Shown: positions 7,904 to 17,519, counted from the first letter of the stretch. The stretch: DNA of 50,390 nt from Nitriliruptoraceae bacterium (GCA_003565155.1 PXDB01000017.1:1-50390); one strand, 5' to 3'. Numbers and translations: made by a program. Notes: generated by a model not told the origin, from the letters alone.

Positions 7904-10590
7904 GCGTCACCCGCCACGGTGCGGGCCTGCTGAGCCGCGATGGCCAGTGCCTCGTCGAGCTTGGCGCCCTGCTTGCCGCCGGCCTGCGCGAGATCGCCCT
8001 TCCCACCCGCGCCGCCGCCGACGACCTGTGCTGCCGGGTGCAGGATCTCGCGGGCGACGACGCCTGCGTCAGCGAGGTCGTTGGTGAGGGCGCAGATCAG
8101 CTGGGCCTTGCCGTCGTCGGTGGCGGTGGCGGTGACCACCACCCCGCGGGTGCCGAGGTGGGTGCGGACCTCCGTGGCCAGGCGGCGCAGGTCGTCCATG
8201 GCCACGCCGTCGACGCGGTGCACCACCACGGCGAGGCCGTCCGCACGGTCGGCCTCCGCTGCGATGCGAGCCGCGTCCTGGGAGAGCGCGGCGCCACGGG
8301 CGGCCGCCAGCTCCTTCTCCGCCGCCTTGAGGCGCTCCAGCAGCGCACCGACCCGGGCGACCGCCTGGTCGGAGGGGACCTCCAGGAGGCGGGACACCTC
8401 CTCCGCCACCAGCCGCTCACGGGTCAGGTAGGTGAAGGCGTCCTCGCCGGTCAGCGCCTCGATCCGGCGGGTATTGGAGCCGATGGACTCCTCGCGGACC
8501 ACGGTGATCGTGCCGACCTTGGCGCCCGAGGGCACGTGGGTGCCCCCGCACAGCTCCTTGGAGAAGTCCCCGATGGTGACCACGCGGACCACCTCGCCGT
8601 ACTTCTCCCCGAAGTTGGCGACCGCGCCGGCGGCACGCGCGTCCTCCACGGGCAGGATCTCGGTCTGCACGTAGGGGTCGGCGACGACGCGGCGGTTGAC
8701 GGTGCGCTCGAGCAGGTCGAGCTCGTCGCGGCTGACCCGGTCGAAGTGCGGGAAGTCGAAGCGCAGCCGTCCGGGGGGGACCAGGGAGCCGGCCTGTTGG
8801 GCGTGCGCGCCGAGCAGTTCCTTGATGGTGGCGTGGAGGATGTGGGTCGCGGAGTGGCTGCGCGCCGTTGCCACGCGACGGTCGCGGTCCACCTCGGCGG
8901 CGATCTCCTGTCCGGCGTGGACCTCGCCGGCGACCACCTTCGCACGGTGGACGATGAAGCCGTCGAGGGCCTCCTGGGTGTCGGCGACCTCCAGCCGGCC
9001 TGTCGGGGTGCTGAGCGTGCCGGCGTCGCCGATCTGGCCACCACCTTCGGCGTAGAAGGGGGGGCGGGGCAGGACCACCTCCACCTCGTCGCCCTCGCTG
9101 GCGGCGTCGAGCAGCCCACCGGGTGACACCAGGGCACCGAGCTGGGACTCGGTGATGAGCTCGTCGCCGTAGCCGACGAACTCCGTGCTCCCGACGTGGC
9201 TCGCGGCGGTCCGGTAGGTGTCGATGTCGATGGCCCCGCCGCCACGTTTGGCCGCGGCCCGGGCGCGGGCGCGCTGGGCGTCCATCAGCTCCTCGAACCG
9301 GTCACGGTCGAGTTCGAGGCCGGCGTCGGCGGCGATCTCCACGGTGAGATCGATGGGGAAGCCGAAGGTGTCGTGGAGCTCGAAGGCGACCTCACCCGGG
9401 AACGCCTTGCCGGCGGCCTGGTCACGCCCACCGAGCGCCTCGATGGCGGTGTCGACCTTCTCCAGGCCCTGACGGATGCGGGCGCCGAAGTCCGCCTCCT
9501 CCGCGGCGGCGATGCGGGTGACCAGCTCGCGCTGGGCGGCCAGGTCCGGGTAGGCGGCGGCCATCAGCTCGATGACCTGTTCCACCATCGGCACCAGCAG
9601 TGGCTGCCCGCCGCCGACGTCGACGCCGAGCAGCTGTCCGTGGCGCACGGCACGCCGCAGCAGGCGGCGGAGCACGTAGCCGCGGCCCTCCTTGGCGGGC
9701 AGGACGCCGTCGCCGATCAGGAAGGCGGAGGTACGGGCGTGCTCGGCGATGACCCGCAACGAGACGTCCGTCTCGTCGACGCCGTCGTCGTAGGCGGCGC
9801 CGGTCAGTTCCTCCGCCCGGGCGAGCAGGGGGGCGAACAGGTCGGTCTCGAAGACGTTGTCGACCCCCTGGAGCAGCACGGCCATGCGCTCGAGGCCCAA
9901 CCCGGTGTCGACGCTGGGAGCGGGCAGGTCACCGATGACCTCGCCGTCCCGGTCCTGGACGTACTGCATGAACACGAGGTTGTAGTACTCGAGGTAGCGC
10001 TCGCCGTTGACCAGCGGGCCGCCCTCCTCACCCCACTCGGGTCCCCGGTCGTAGTTGAGCTCCGAGCAGGGGCCGCACGGCCCGGCACCACCGGTGGACC
10101 AGAAGTTGTCCGAGGCGTCCTTGCGGGTCGCGCCCGCGGGCACGCCCACGCGCTGGATGCGTTCGCGGGGGATGTCGGTCTCCTCGAGCCAGCACCGCTC
10201 CGCCTCGTCGTCGTCCTCGTAGATCGTCACCCAGATGCGCGCGGGGTCGAGGCCGTACTCCTGCACCGACAGCCGGTAGGCCCAGCGGATCGCCTCGCGC
10301 TTGAAGTAGTCGCCGAAGGAGAAGTTGCCGAGCATCTCGAAGAAGGACAGGTGCCGGGTGGTGCGGCCGACGTTCTCGATGTCGTTGGTGCGCACGCACT
10401 TCTGGAAGCTGACCGCTCGTGCGGAGGGGGGCGTGGCGTCGCCGAGGAAGTAGGGCTTGAAGGGCACCATCCCGGCGATCGTCAGCAGCAGCGACGGGTC
10501 GTTCGGGATCAACGGCGCGCTGTCGTAGCGACGTGCCCCACGTTCAGCGAAGAAGTCGAGGAACGTCTGTCTGATGGTCAGCGAGTCCAC
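7900..10590 (-). CDS. alaS: Alanyl-tRNA synthetase
   Basis: AlaS charges tRNA-Ala and edits mischarged Ser/Gly. The 896-residue length is normal. It opens with the class II catalytic core (FLDFFAERGARR, PNDPSLLLTIAGMVPFKPYF, QKCVRTNDIENVGRT), has FWSTGGAGPCGPCSE, then the editing domain zinc motifs (SHSATHILHATIKE and LCGGTHV) and ends in a C-Ala domain with a DHHA1-like glycine-rich stretch (GGGAGGKGDLAQAGGK). Start is GTG with AAGGA six bases upstream. It overlaps ruvX. The leader contains a 10-bp inverted repeat. Confidence 0.97.
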   Translation of the reverse strand: MDSLTIRQTFLDFFAERGARRYDSAPLIPNDPSLLLTIAGMVPFKPYFLGDATPPSARAVSFQKCVRTNDIENVGRTTRHLSFFEMLGNFSFGDYFKREAIRWAYRLSVQEYGLDPARIWVTIYEDDDEAERCWLEETDIPRERIQRVGVPAGATRKDASDNFWSTGGAGPCGPCSELNYDRGPEWGEEGGPLVNGERYLEYYNLVFMQYVQDRDGEVIGDLPAPSVDTGLGLERMAVLLQGVDNVFETDLFAPLLARAEELTGAAYDDGVDETDVSLRVIAEHARTSAFLIGDGVLPAKEGRGYVLRRLLRRAVRHGQLLGVDVGGGQPLLVPMVEQVIELMAAAYPDLAAQRELVTRIAAAEEADFGARIRQGLEKVDTAIEALGGRDQAAGKAFPGEVAFELHDTFGFPIDLTVEIAADAGLELDRDRFEELMDAQRARARAAAKRGGGAIDIDTYRTAASHVGSTEFVGYGDELITESQLGALVSPGGLLDAASEGDEVEVVLPRPPFYAEGGGQIGDAGTLSTPTGRLEVADTQEALDGFIVHRAKVVAGEVHAGQEIAAEVDRDRRVATARSHSATHILHATIKELLGAHAQQAGSLVPPGRLRFDFPHFDRVSRDELDLLERTVNRRVVADPYVQTEILPVEDARAAGAVANFGEKYGEVVRVVTIGDFSKELCGGTHVPSGAKVGTITVVREESIGSNTRRIEALTGEDAFTYLTRERLVAEEVSRLLEVPSDQAVARVGALLERLKAAEKELAAARGAALSQDAARIAAEADRADGLAVVVHRVDGVAMDDLRRLATEVRTHLGTRGVVVTATATDDGKAQLICALTNDLADAGVVAREILHPAAQVVGGGAGGKGDLAQAGGKQGAKLDEALAIAAQQARTVAGDA

Positions 10591-10651
10591 GATGGGTCCT
10601 TGGGTCGTGGGGATGGTGCCACGTCCGGGGGAGGAGGGCGTGTACCTCGGG

Positions 10652-10700
10652 CCGCGGGTGGGGCGGTTCCGCGCCCGGATCGGTCACCGGCCACCCGCGG
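10652..10700 (-). promoter_or_regulatory. Inverted repeat in the alaS leader
   Basis: CCGCGGGTGG (10652-10661) and CCACCCGCGG (10691-10700) form a perfect 10-bp stem with a 29-base spacer, inside which GGGCG and CGCCC can pair. It ends about 62 bases before the alaS start. A leader attenuator, an operator or a terminator of the upstream small gene are all possible; the sequence does not decide. I see no T-box. Confidence 0.3.
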
Positions 10701-10758
10701 ACCCCGCAACGGATGCGCCCGGTCCTGCACCGCACAAGACCGCGGTCCGTGCTCTCGG

Positions 10759-11016
10759 TCAGGAACCGAGCGTCTCGCGCAGGCTGGGCACATCGAACCG
10801 GCCGCGTAGTTCGGCCTCGCGTGCGGCCGCGGCCTGGCGACCCTCCTCGGTCGCCGCCCGGAGCCGCTGACCGAACCCGGCCGCGGCCCGACCGGCGTTG
10901 CCGGCCAGGTTGGTGGGTTGGACGGCGCGCTGCGCGTCGTCGAGGCGACGTACGACGTAGGCGCCGACGACGATGCCGGCACCGAGGCCGAGAGCGAGGG
11001 TGAACGCGCGCTTCAC
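10759..11016 (-). CDS. Small membrane-anchored protein (DUF6167-like)
   Basis: This 85-residue protein starts MKRAFTLALGLGAGIVVGAYVVRRL, one glycine-rich transmembrane helix, followed by a hydrophilic, Ala/Arg/Glu-rich helical tail ending FDVPSLRETLGS. Small proteins of this form (DUF6167) sit between a DUF948 protein and alaS in Streptomyces, the same place as here; the assignment rests on this context and general form. Start is GTG at 11016. Function is unknown; an envelope role alongside the DUF948 protein is a guess. Confidence 0.75.
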   Translation of the reverse strand: MKRAFTLALGLGAGIVVGAYVVRRLDDAQRAVQPTNLAGNAGRAAAGFGQRLRAATEEGRQAAAAREAELRGRFDVPSLRETLGS

Positions 11017-11080
11017 GGGGTCGTCCTGTGCTCTGAGGGGTGCTGCGGTGACGGGCCGGTGCAGGAGGGCCGCACCGGCC

Positions 11081-11431
11081 TCACTCCGCCATCTTCCGGG
11101 TCGCCCGGGCCGTCCCTGCAGCGAAGGCCGCCACCTTGATCAGCGGGTTCGACACCGTGGCGTGGAGGACACCGACCAACTGGTCGGTCGTCGAGGTGAT
11201 CGACTGCACGCCGGCGACGATCGTGTCGATGCGCGCCAACTCCACGTTGACCCCGGCCGCGGTCTCCGTGACCTGTTCCAGGGTGGGCAGCAGCCGGTCC
11301 GTGGTCTCACGGAGGCCCCGGGTGGCCTCCTCGAGCAGGCCCACGGTCTTCAACAGGGCGTAGGAGGCCATCACCACCAGCGCACCCCAGAACACGACAG
11401 CGAACACGATGGCCCAGTCCCTGACGGTCAC
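11081..11431 (-). CDS. DUF948 membrane protein
   Basis: After the start (VTVRDWAIVFAVVFW) one membrane helix spans roughly residues 6-26, followed by a long amphipathic helical region (TTDRLLPTLEQVTETAAGVNVELARIDTIV in two halves), then VSNPLIKVAAFAAGTARATRK. This is the DUF948 layout, a general stress or envelope-associated family without a defined reaction. The GTG at 11431 has GGAGGA nine bases upstream, preferred over a longer frame from 11485. It lies between rarA and the DUF6167-like gene as in other actinobacteria. Confidence 0.85.
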   Translation of the reverse strand: MTVRDWAIVFAVVFWGALVVMASYALLKTVGLLEEATRGLRETTDRLLPTLEQVTETAAGVNVELARIDTIVAGVQSITSTTDQLVGVLHATVSNPLIKVAAFAAGTARATRKMAE

Positions 11432-11559
11432 GTGCGGTCGTCCTCCGGTCGGTGGCAAAGCGTGGCCGCTGAGCCTAGCCGGCACAGGTGCGCGCGAGGG
11501 GCCGGCCCCGCAAGGACACCCCCCGGGACGTGGATGGTGCCCTCCACCCCGACGCAGGC

Positions 11560-13083
11560 TCAGACCTCGCGCGCACCCTGGCGGTCGGGGCCCGGCACCG
11601 CTGCACCGCGTGCGCGCCGTACCTGGGCACGTAGTCGTGCGAGCCGCTCGGCGACCGATGCTTCGTGACCGTGCTGAGAGGGGGCGTACACCTCGGTGCC
11701 GACCAACTCCTCGGGCAGGTGCGACTGACCGGGGACGAACCCGCCGGGGTAGTCGTGCGGGTACTGGTACCCGGCGCCGTGGCCGAGCGCTTCCGCGCCG
11801 CGGTAGTGGGCGTCCCGCAGATGCAGCGGTACGTGCAGGTTGCCCGCGCGGTGGACCAGGGACTCCCCCTGGGACAGTGCGCGGGCGACGCTGTTGGACT
11901 TCGGTGCGACGGCCAGCGCGATCGCCGCGTGGGTGAGGGCGTAGCGGGCCTCCGGCAGCCCCACCTTGTCGAGGGCGTCGAAGGCCGCCACCGCGAGGGG
12001 AAGTGCCTGCCGATCCGCCAGACCGACATCCTCCGAGGCGAAGATGACCATCCGTCGCGCGATGAAGCGTGGGTCCTCACCCGAGGCCAGCATCCGCAGC
12101 AGCCAGTACACACCGGCGTCGGGGTCGGAGCCGCGCAACGACTTGATGAACGCCGAGATCTGGTCGTAGTGCCCGTCCGAGGCCTTGTCGTAGCGGAAGC
12201 GTTGCATCGCGTCGGCGACGTCGCTGACACCGAGGTGGCAGGTCGGCCCCTCGGTGCCCGCGCGGTCCACCCCGGCCGCGGCCGCTGCGACCTCGAGCGC
12301 ACTCAGCGCGGTGCGGGCGTCACCGTCGCCCACCGTGACCAGGTGGGCGAGGGCATCGTCATCGAGGGTGACCCGCCCACCGAAACCGCGCTGCGGATCG
12401 GTGCAGGCGCGGTCGAGGAGCACCTCGACGTCGGTCGTGGTCAGGGGCTCGAGGCGGACCAGTTGACAGCGTGACAGCAGCGGCGCGTTCAGCTCGAAGA
12501 ACGGGTTCTCCGTGGTGGCGCCGATGAGGGTCACCCAGCCGGCCTCGACGCCGGGGAGCAGGGCGTCCTGCTGGCCCTTGTTGAAGCGGTGGATCTCGTC
12601 GATGAACAGCACCGTGCGGCGGTCACGGAGCTCCTGCCGGCTGCGTCCCTCCTCGATCACGCGGCGGACGTCCTTCACCCCGGCGGTCACCGCGGACAAC
12701 TCCGTCCACGCCGCGTCGACGTGGGCGGCGATGACCGTGGCCAGGGACGTCTTGCCCACACCTGGCGGCCCCCACAGGAGCAGCGACCGCAGGTCCCCGC
12801 GGTCCAGCATCGCCCGGAGCGGCTTGCCCGACCCGAGCACGTCCAGCTGTCCGACGTACTCGTCGAGGTTGCGTGGCCGCAGCCGGGCCGGCAGGGGCAT
12901 CGAGGTGGGGACGGTGCCCGGTCGCCGGTGGGCACCCCGGCCGCCGTCGTCTCCGTCCCCGGGTACGCGGCCACCCTCGTGCCCGTCCTCGCGCGCGCGA
13001 CCATCCGGACCGTGCAACGAAGGCCGGTCACCCGACGCCGACGAACCGCCGTCGTCCTCACCGAACAGCCGCGGATCGCCCAT
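11560..13083 (-). CDS. rarA: Replication-associated recombination protein A, AAA+ ATPase
   Basis: RarA (MgsA) is a clamp-loader-like ATPase that acts at stalled replication forks with SSB. Visible: Walker A GPPGVGKTS, Walker B LFIDEIHRFNKGQQD, sensor region LIGATTENPFFELNAPLLSRC, and the C-terminal tetramerisation region ending in YAPSQHGHEASVAERLARL. The first 75 or so residues (after MGDPRLFGED) are a low-complexity Gly/Asp/Arg segment before LPARLRPRNLDEYVGQ, where the conserved protein begins. The ATG at 13083 is chosen because MGDPRLFGED resembles family N-termini, though no Shine-Dalgarno is visible; an in-frame ATG before PLPARLRP is an alternative. Confidence 0.93.
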   Translation of the reverse strand: MGDPRLFGEDDGGSSASGDRPSLHGPDGRAREDGHEGGRVPGDGDDGGRGAHRRPGTVPTSMPLPARLRPRNLDEYVGQLDVLGSGKPLRAMLDRGDLRSLLLWGPPGVGKTSLATVIAAHVDAAWTELSAVTAGVKDVRRVIEEGRSRQELRDRRTVLFIDEIHRFNKGQQDALLPGVEAGWVTLIGATTENPFFELNAPLLSRCQLVRLEPLTTTDVEVLLDRACTDPQRGFGGRVTLDDDALAHLVTVGDGDARTALSALEVAAAAAGVDRAGTEGPTCHLGVSDVADAMQRFRYDKASDGHYDQISAFIKSLRGSDPDAGVYWLLRMLASGEDPRFIARRMVIFASEDVGLADRQALPLAVAAFDALDKVGLPEARYALTHAAIALAVAPKSNSVARALSQGESLVHRAGNLHVPLHLRDAHYRGAEALGHGAGYQYPHDYPGGFVPGQSHLPEELVGTEVYAPSQHGHEASVAERLARLRAQVRRARGAAVPGPDRQGAREV

Positions 13084-13190
13084 GGCCGGCACCGTACCGC
13101 GTCGCGTGGTGCGGCTTCCCGGCCCATGACCGCCACGGCCGCGGGGTCCGCCGTCCTGGGCTATCGGACGGGACAGCGATGTCCACCCTG

Positions 13191-13226
13191 GTCGCCCAAC
13201 ACGGCCTCGAAGCCAGCCTGGGCGAC
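13191..13226 (-). terminator. Hairpin downstream of aspS
   Basis: GTCGCCCA (13191-13198) and TGGGCGAC (13219-13226) form a perfect 8-bp stem with a 20-base loop in the 232-bp gap between the aspS stop and rarA start. No U-tract follows. It could end aspS transcription or lie in the rarA leader. Confidence 0.3.
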
Positions 13227-13315
13227 GGAACGGGACATCCGCGGCCGCTGCCGACACCCAACCGCGCCGGCGGCCCGGCCGCGCGGCAGCTGGGCAGACC
13301 GGCCCGGCCCGGCGG

Positions 13316-15127
13316 CTAGGCCGTGGGTGCAGCGGGCAGCAGGCGCAGGCCGACATCACGCAGCGCGACCGGGTCGTACGAGGCCGGCGCGTCGGTGAGC
13401 AGGCACGCCCCCGACTGGGTCTTCGGGAAGGCGATCACATCGCGGATGTTGGTGGCATCCGCCAGCAGCATCACCAGCCGGTCCAGCCCCAAGGCGATGC
13501 CGCCGTGAGGTGGGGCGCCGTGGGCCAGTCCGCGGAGCAGGAACCCGAACCGCTCCTCCGCCACCTCGTCGCTGATGCCGAGGAAGCGGAACACCCTGGC
13601 CTGCACCTCGCGGTCGTGGATACGGATCGACCCGCCGCCGAGCTCGTAGCCGTTGCACACCACGTCGTAGGCGTTGGACAGCGCCTCGCCCGGGGACTCC
13701 TCGAAGCGGTCGATCCACTCGGGCGTCGGGGCGGTGAAGGGGGGGTGCACCGGCGTCCAGGCGGTGGTGCCCACCGCCTCCCCGCGGTCGACCACCGGTT
13801 CGAACATCGGCGCGTCCACGACCCAACAGAAGGCGAAGCCGTCGCCGATCAGGCCGCGCTCCGCGGCGAGGTGTTCCCGCAGGGCCCCCATCAGTTCGCG
13901 GGCGAAGGTGGTCTCCCCCGCGCCGAAGAACACCGCGTCGCCGGGACCGGCGCCCGTCTCAGCCAGCACCCCGGCGATCTCCGCCTCCGACATGAACTTC
14001 GACAGCGGGGAACGCAGGGTGCCGTCGGCCTCCACCACGCCCCAGGCCAGGCCCTTCGCGCCGCGGCGCTTGGCCCACTCCACCAGCTCGTCGAACTCGC
14101 GCCGGGCCATCTCGCCGCCGCCAGGCAGGGCCAGGGCGACGACCGACCCGCCGTCACCCAGCACGCCCTTGAACACCCCCACCTCGGTGTCGGCGAACAC
14201 CTCGTCGAGGTGGGCGAGCTCCAGCCCATCGATCCTGAGGTCCGGAGCGTCGGTGCCGAACCGTCGCATCGCCTCCGCGTAGGTGAGCCGTGGGAAGGGG
14301 GTCTCCACCTCGACGCCGAGGGTCTCACCCCACACCGCGGCGAGGACCTGCTCGGTGATGCCGATCACGTCCTCCTGGTCGCCGAAGGACAGCTCCACGT
14401 CCAGCTGGGTGAACTCCGGTTGACGGTCGGCGCGCAGGTTCTCGTCCCGGAAGCAGCGGGCGATCTGGTAGTAGCGCTCCACGCCGGCGACCATGAGCAG
14501 CTGCTTGAACAGCTGCGGCGACTGGGGCAGGGCGTAGCTCTCCCCCGGTTGGAGACGGGACGGCACCAGGAAATCCCGCGCGCCCTCGGGGGTCGCCTTG
14601 GTGAGGACCGGCGTCTCCACATCGAGGAAGTCGTGCTCCTCCATGACCCGCCGGATCACTGAGGTGGCGCGGGAGCGCAGCCGCAGGATGTCCGCCATCC
14701 GTGGCCGGCGCAGGTCCACGTAACGGTGCGAGAGCCGGAGCTCCTCGGACACCTCGATGCCGTCCGCGACGGGGAAGGGCGGCGTGACGGCCTCCGCGAG
14801 CACCTCGATCGAGCTGGCGGCCACCTCGATGTCGCCGGTGTCCAGGGACGGGTTGCGCATGCCGTCCGGACGCGCGCGGACGGTCCCGGTGACGCGGACG
14901 ACCCACTCGGGCCGGACGCGATGCGCGGCCGCCAGCGCCTCGGAGGCCTCCGGGTCGGCCACCACCTGCACGATGCCGGAACGGTCACGCAGGTCCAGGA
15001 ACGCGACCCCGCCGTGGTCGCGGCGGGTGTCCACCCAGCCGGCGAGGGTGACGGAGGTGTCGACGTGCTCGGTGCGCAGGGTGCCGGCGCCGTGGCTGCG
15101 CAGGGCGCCGAAGGCGGTGATGCTCAC
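13316..15127 (-). CDS. aspS: Aspartyl-tRNA synthetase (bacterial type)
   Basis: The 603-residue protein has the N-terminal OB anticodon-binding domain (VTLAGWVDTRRDHGGVAFLDLRD), class II motif 1 (FLDVETPVLTKATPEGARDF), motif 2 (CFRDENLRADRQPEFTQLD), the bacterial GAD insertion domain in the middle, and motif 3 (GIALGLDRLVML). The full-length bacterial form is intact. GTG at 15127 is chosen: GGAG lies five bases upstream and VSITAFGALRSHGAG matches the usual N-terminus. The gene lies 112 bases after hisS, the common actinobacterial order. Confidence 0.96.
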   Translation of the reverse strand: MSITAFGALRSHGAGTLRTEHVDTSVTLAGWVDTRRDHGGVAFLDLRDRSGIVQVVADPEASEALAAAHRVRPEWVVRVTGTVRARPDGMRNPSLDTGDIEVAASSIEVLAEAVTPPFPVADGIEVSEELRLSHRYVDLRRPRMADILRLRSRATSVIRRVMEEHDFLDVETPVLTKATPEGARDFLVPSRLQPGESYALPQSPQLFKQLLMVAGVERYYQIARCFRDENLRADRQPEFTQLDVELSFGDQEDVIGITEQVLAAVWGETLGVEVETPFPRLTYAEAMRRFGTDAPDLRIDGLELAHLDEVFADTEVGVFKGVLGDGGSVVALALPGGGEMARREFDELVEWAKRRGAKGLAWGVVEADGTLRSPLSKFMSEAEIAGVLAETGAGPGDAVFFGAGETTFARELMGALREHLAAERGLIGDGFAFCWVVDAPMFEPVVDRGEAVGTTAWTPVHPPFTAPTPEWIDRFEESPGEALSNAYDVVCNGYELGGGSIRIHDREVQARVFRFLGISDEVAEERFGFLLRGLAHGAPPHGGIALGLDRLVMLLADATNIRDVIAFPKTQSGACLLTDAPASYDPVALRDVGLRLLPAAPTA

Positions 15128-15239
15128 GGAAGCTCCAGGAGGAAGGGTGCAACGGGGGTCGGGTCGAGGCGGGGCCGAGCGGAGGCGGATGGGGGTGGGA
15201 TCGGAGTGCGGGGCCGGGCCACGCAGGGGCGTGACCGGG

Positions 15240-16565
15240 TCAGGCCTCGAGCAGCTCGGCCAGGGTCGCCTCGAGGTGCTCCAGGGGCACGGTGCGCTGC
15301 TCCCCGGTGGCCAGCGCCTTGCAGGTGACCGTAGCCGCGGCGCGCTCGTCACCACCACGGATGATCGCGACGCGGACGCCACGGCGGTCGGCGTACTTCA
15401 GCTGCTTGGCGAGCTTCAACCGCCCACCACCGCTGTAGGGCTCCACCGTGAGCCCCGCCGCCCGCACCCGCGCGGCGACCGCGAGCGCATCACCGGCACC
15501 GTCCTCGTCCATCACGGTGACCAGGACCTGCGGACCCTCCTCCGCAGCACCCGCGGCCGCGGCAGCCTCGGCCTGCTCGAGCAGGAGCAGGATCCGCTCC
15601 AGGCCGAGCGACCCACCCGTGGCCGGCACGTCGCCCGACTGGAACATCCCGATCAGCCCGTCGTAACGCCCGCCGGCGGCGATCGTTGCATCGAGGCCGT
15701 CGTGCACCACCTCGAAGACCGGGCCGGTGTAGTAGGACAGGCCTCGGGCCAGCACCGGGGCGTAGGCGACGGGCACGACCCCGTCCACCAGCGCCAGGAC
15801 GCGGTCCACCTCCGTGAGTCCGGCCTGTCCGACCTCGGACCGGGTGAGGCGGTCGCGGACCGCCGCCTCGGGGTCGGCTGCATCCAGGTCGGCGCCCAGC
15901 GCCTCCACCGCGGCGGTGGTGATGCCCCGTTCGGTCAGCTCCCCGGCGACGCCGTCGATGCCGATCTTGTCCAGCTTGTCGAGGGCCGTCAGCGCCTCGG
16001 ACTCCAGCTGCTCCGGGATGCCGTAGGACTCCACCAGCCCGCGCAGGGCCTTCCGCGAGTTCAGCTGCACCCGGAATCCCTCGAGGCCCAGCGCCTCGAG
16101 CGCGTCGGTGACGGCCACCAGCGTGGCGGCGTCGGCGGTCAGGGAGTCCGAGCCGATCGTGTCCACGTCGCACTGGAAGAACTCGCGGTAGCGCCCCTTG
16201 CCAGGGCGGTCCGCCCGCCACACGGGAGCGATCTGGTACCGCTTGAACGGGGTGGGCAGCTGCGAGCCGTAGCGGGCCGCGACCCGGGCCAGCGGCACGG
16301 TCAGGTCGTAGCGCAGGGCGAGGTCCGCGTCGCCGGAGGCCGCGTGGTCACCTCGGCGCAGGATCTTGAAGATCAGCTGGTCGCCCTCCTCGCCGTACTT
16401 ACCGGTGAGCACCTCGAGCCGCTCGAAGGCGGGGGTGTCCAACGGGGCGAAGCCGTGGGCGTCGAAGGTCCGGCGGATCGTAGAGAAGGCACGCTCGCGT
16501 CGTGCCACCTCGGCGGGCAGCAGGTCGCGGGTGCCGGAGGCGGGGTTGGCGTCGATGGTGGCCAT
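15240..16565 (-). CDS. hisS: Histidyl-tRNA synthetase
   Basis: HisS charges tRNA-His. Motif 1 lies around FSTIRRTFDAHGFAPLDTPAFE, motif 2 is YQIAPVWRADRPGKGRYREF followed by FQCDVDTIG, and the histidine motifs read LARGLSYYTGPVFEV and GGRYDGLIGMF. The C-terminal anticodon-binding domain (VLVTVMDEDGAGDAL to QLKYADRRGVRVAII) is complete. Length 441. The ATG at 16565 (MATIDANPASGTRDLLP) has GAGGT four bases upstream. It is separated from the preceding MBL gene by two strong hairpins, so it may have its own promoter there. Confidence 0.96.
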   Translation of the reverse strand: MATIDANPASGTRDLLPAEVARRERAFSTIRRTFDAHGFAPLDTPAFERLEVLTGKYGEEGDQLIFKILRRGDHAASGDADLALRYDLTVPLARVAARYGSQLPTPFKRYQIAPVWRADRPGKGRYREFFQCDVDTIGSDSLTADAATLVAVTDALEALGLEGFRVQLNSRKALRGLVESYGIPEQLESEALTALDKLDKIGIDGVAGELTERGITTAAVEALGADLDAADPEAAVRDRLTRSEVGQAGLTEVDRVLALVDGVVPVAYAPVLARGLSYYTGPVFEVVHDGLDATIAAGGRYDGLIGMFQSGDVPATGGSLGLERILLLLEQAEAAAAAGAAEEGPQVLVTVMDEDGAGDALAVAARVRAAGLTVEPYSGGGRLKLAKQLKYADRRGVRVAIIRGGDERAAATVTCKALATGEQRTVPLEHLEATLAELLEA

Positions 16566-16658
16566 GGGGACCTCGAGGTGGTGGGGCCGCGTCCCCGGGA
16601 CGGGATGGCGGCGGAGCCCTGCGGCGGGAGGACGGTGCGGCGGGCCTCGCGGTGGTGG

Positions 16659-16709
16659 GGCGGGCGGCACGCGGGTCGTGTGCCGCCCGCCGGGCCGTCG
16701 GTCGGCCCG
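16659..16709 (-). terminator. Double hairpin directly after the MBL hydrolase gene
   Basis: The first stem (16691-16709, CGGGCC/GGCCCG) begins at the base after the MBL stop codon on the minus strand. The second (16659-16691) is a perfect 12-bp stem, GGCGGGCGGCAC against GTGCCGCCCGCC, with a 9-base loop. No U-tract. Position and stability suggest termination between the MBL gene and hisS. Confidence 0.55.
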
Positions 16710-17453
16710 TCAGCGATGTCGGCCCGCTGCCTCGAGCGCCTGACGGAGGAAGGGGTTGGTCTCGCGCTCGTAGCCGACGGTGGTGTCGGGACCGTGGCCG
16801 GAGAGCACCAGGGTGTCATCCTCCAGCGGCAGCACCGTGGCGGCCAGGGAGCGCAGCATGTCCTCCATCGAGCCCCGCGGGAAGTCGGTGCGACCGATGG
16901 AGCCCGCGAACAGCAGATCACCGGAGAACAGGACGTGGTCGCTGGCCTGCTCCGCGTCACCGAGGGGGAAGGTGACGCTGGCCGCCGCGAGGTCCCTCCC
17001 GAGGTAGGTCACGTGACCCGGGGTGTGACCGGGGTTGTGCACCACATCGAAGGTCACCCCGGCGAGCTGCAGCCGCTGGCCGTCCGCGACCGTGTCGAGG
17101 TGCTCGGTCGGCGGGTCCCACTCCAGCCCGAGTTCGGCAGCCAGGAGCTCGGGCGGGGCCCCGAAGGCTGCCGCGGGATCGTCCCACAGCCACCGGTCGT
17201 CCGCGTGGAGCAGCACGGGGACGTCCAGGGTCCGTGCCAACTCCGGTACCGCCCACAGGTGGTCGAGATGGCCGTGGGTCAGCAGGATCGCCTCGCACCG
17301 GGCACCGACGCTGGTGAGCATCTCCAGGGCCTGCGCCTCGGCGGTCTCCCCCGGGTCCACCAGCACGGCCGTGCCGAGCTCGCGATCACCGACGGCGTAG
17401 CAGTTGGTCTGCCACCGACCGAGGGGGGCACCGAGGACGAAGGGTTCGGACAC
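16710..17453 (-). CDS. Metallo-beta-lactamase-fold hydrolase (glyoxalase II-like)
   Basis: The 247-residue protein carries the signature THGHLDH (metal ligands), NPGHTPGHVTY, FSGDLLFAGSIGRTDFPRG and LSGHGPDTT, the set of metal ligands of glyoxalase II-type MBL proteins that bind two zinc or iron ions. The C-terminal ERETNPFL is also typical. The substrate is probably a thioester such as an acylglutathione or acylmycothiol analogue, but this cannot be read from sequence. It lies between relA and hisS, its conserved place in actinobacteria. GTG start at 17453. Confidence 0.9.
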   Translation of the reverse strand: MSEPFVLGAPLGRWQTNCYAVGDRELGTAVLVDPGETAEAQALEMLTSVGARCEAILLTHGHLDHLWAVPELARTLDVPVLLHADDRWLWDDPAAAFGAPPELLAAELGLEWDPPTEHLDTVADGQRLQLAGVTFDVVHNPGHTPGHVTYLGRDLAAASVTFPLGDAEQASDHVLFSGDLLFAGSIGRTDFPRGSMEDMLRSLAATVLPLEDDTLVLSGHGPDTTVGYERETNPFLRQALEAAGRHR

Positions 17454-17519
17454 GTCGTGCTGGCTCCGGCAGGGACCACGGATGTGGCCGGCAGGCTACT
17501 GCCCGTCGTCGCACACGGC

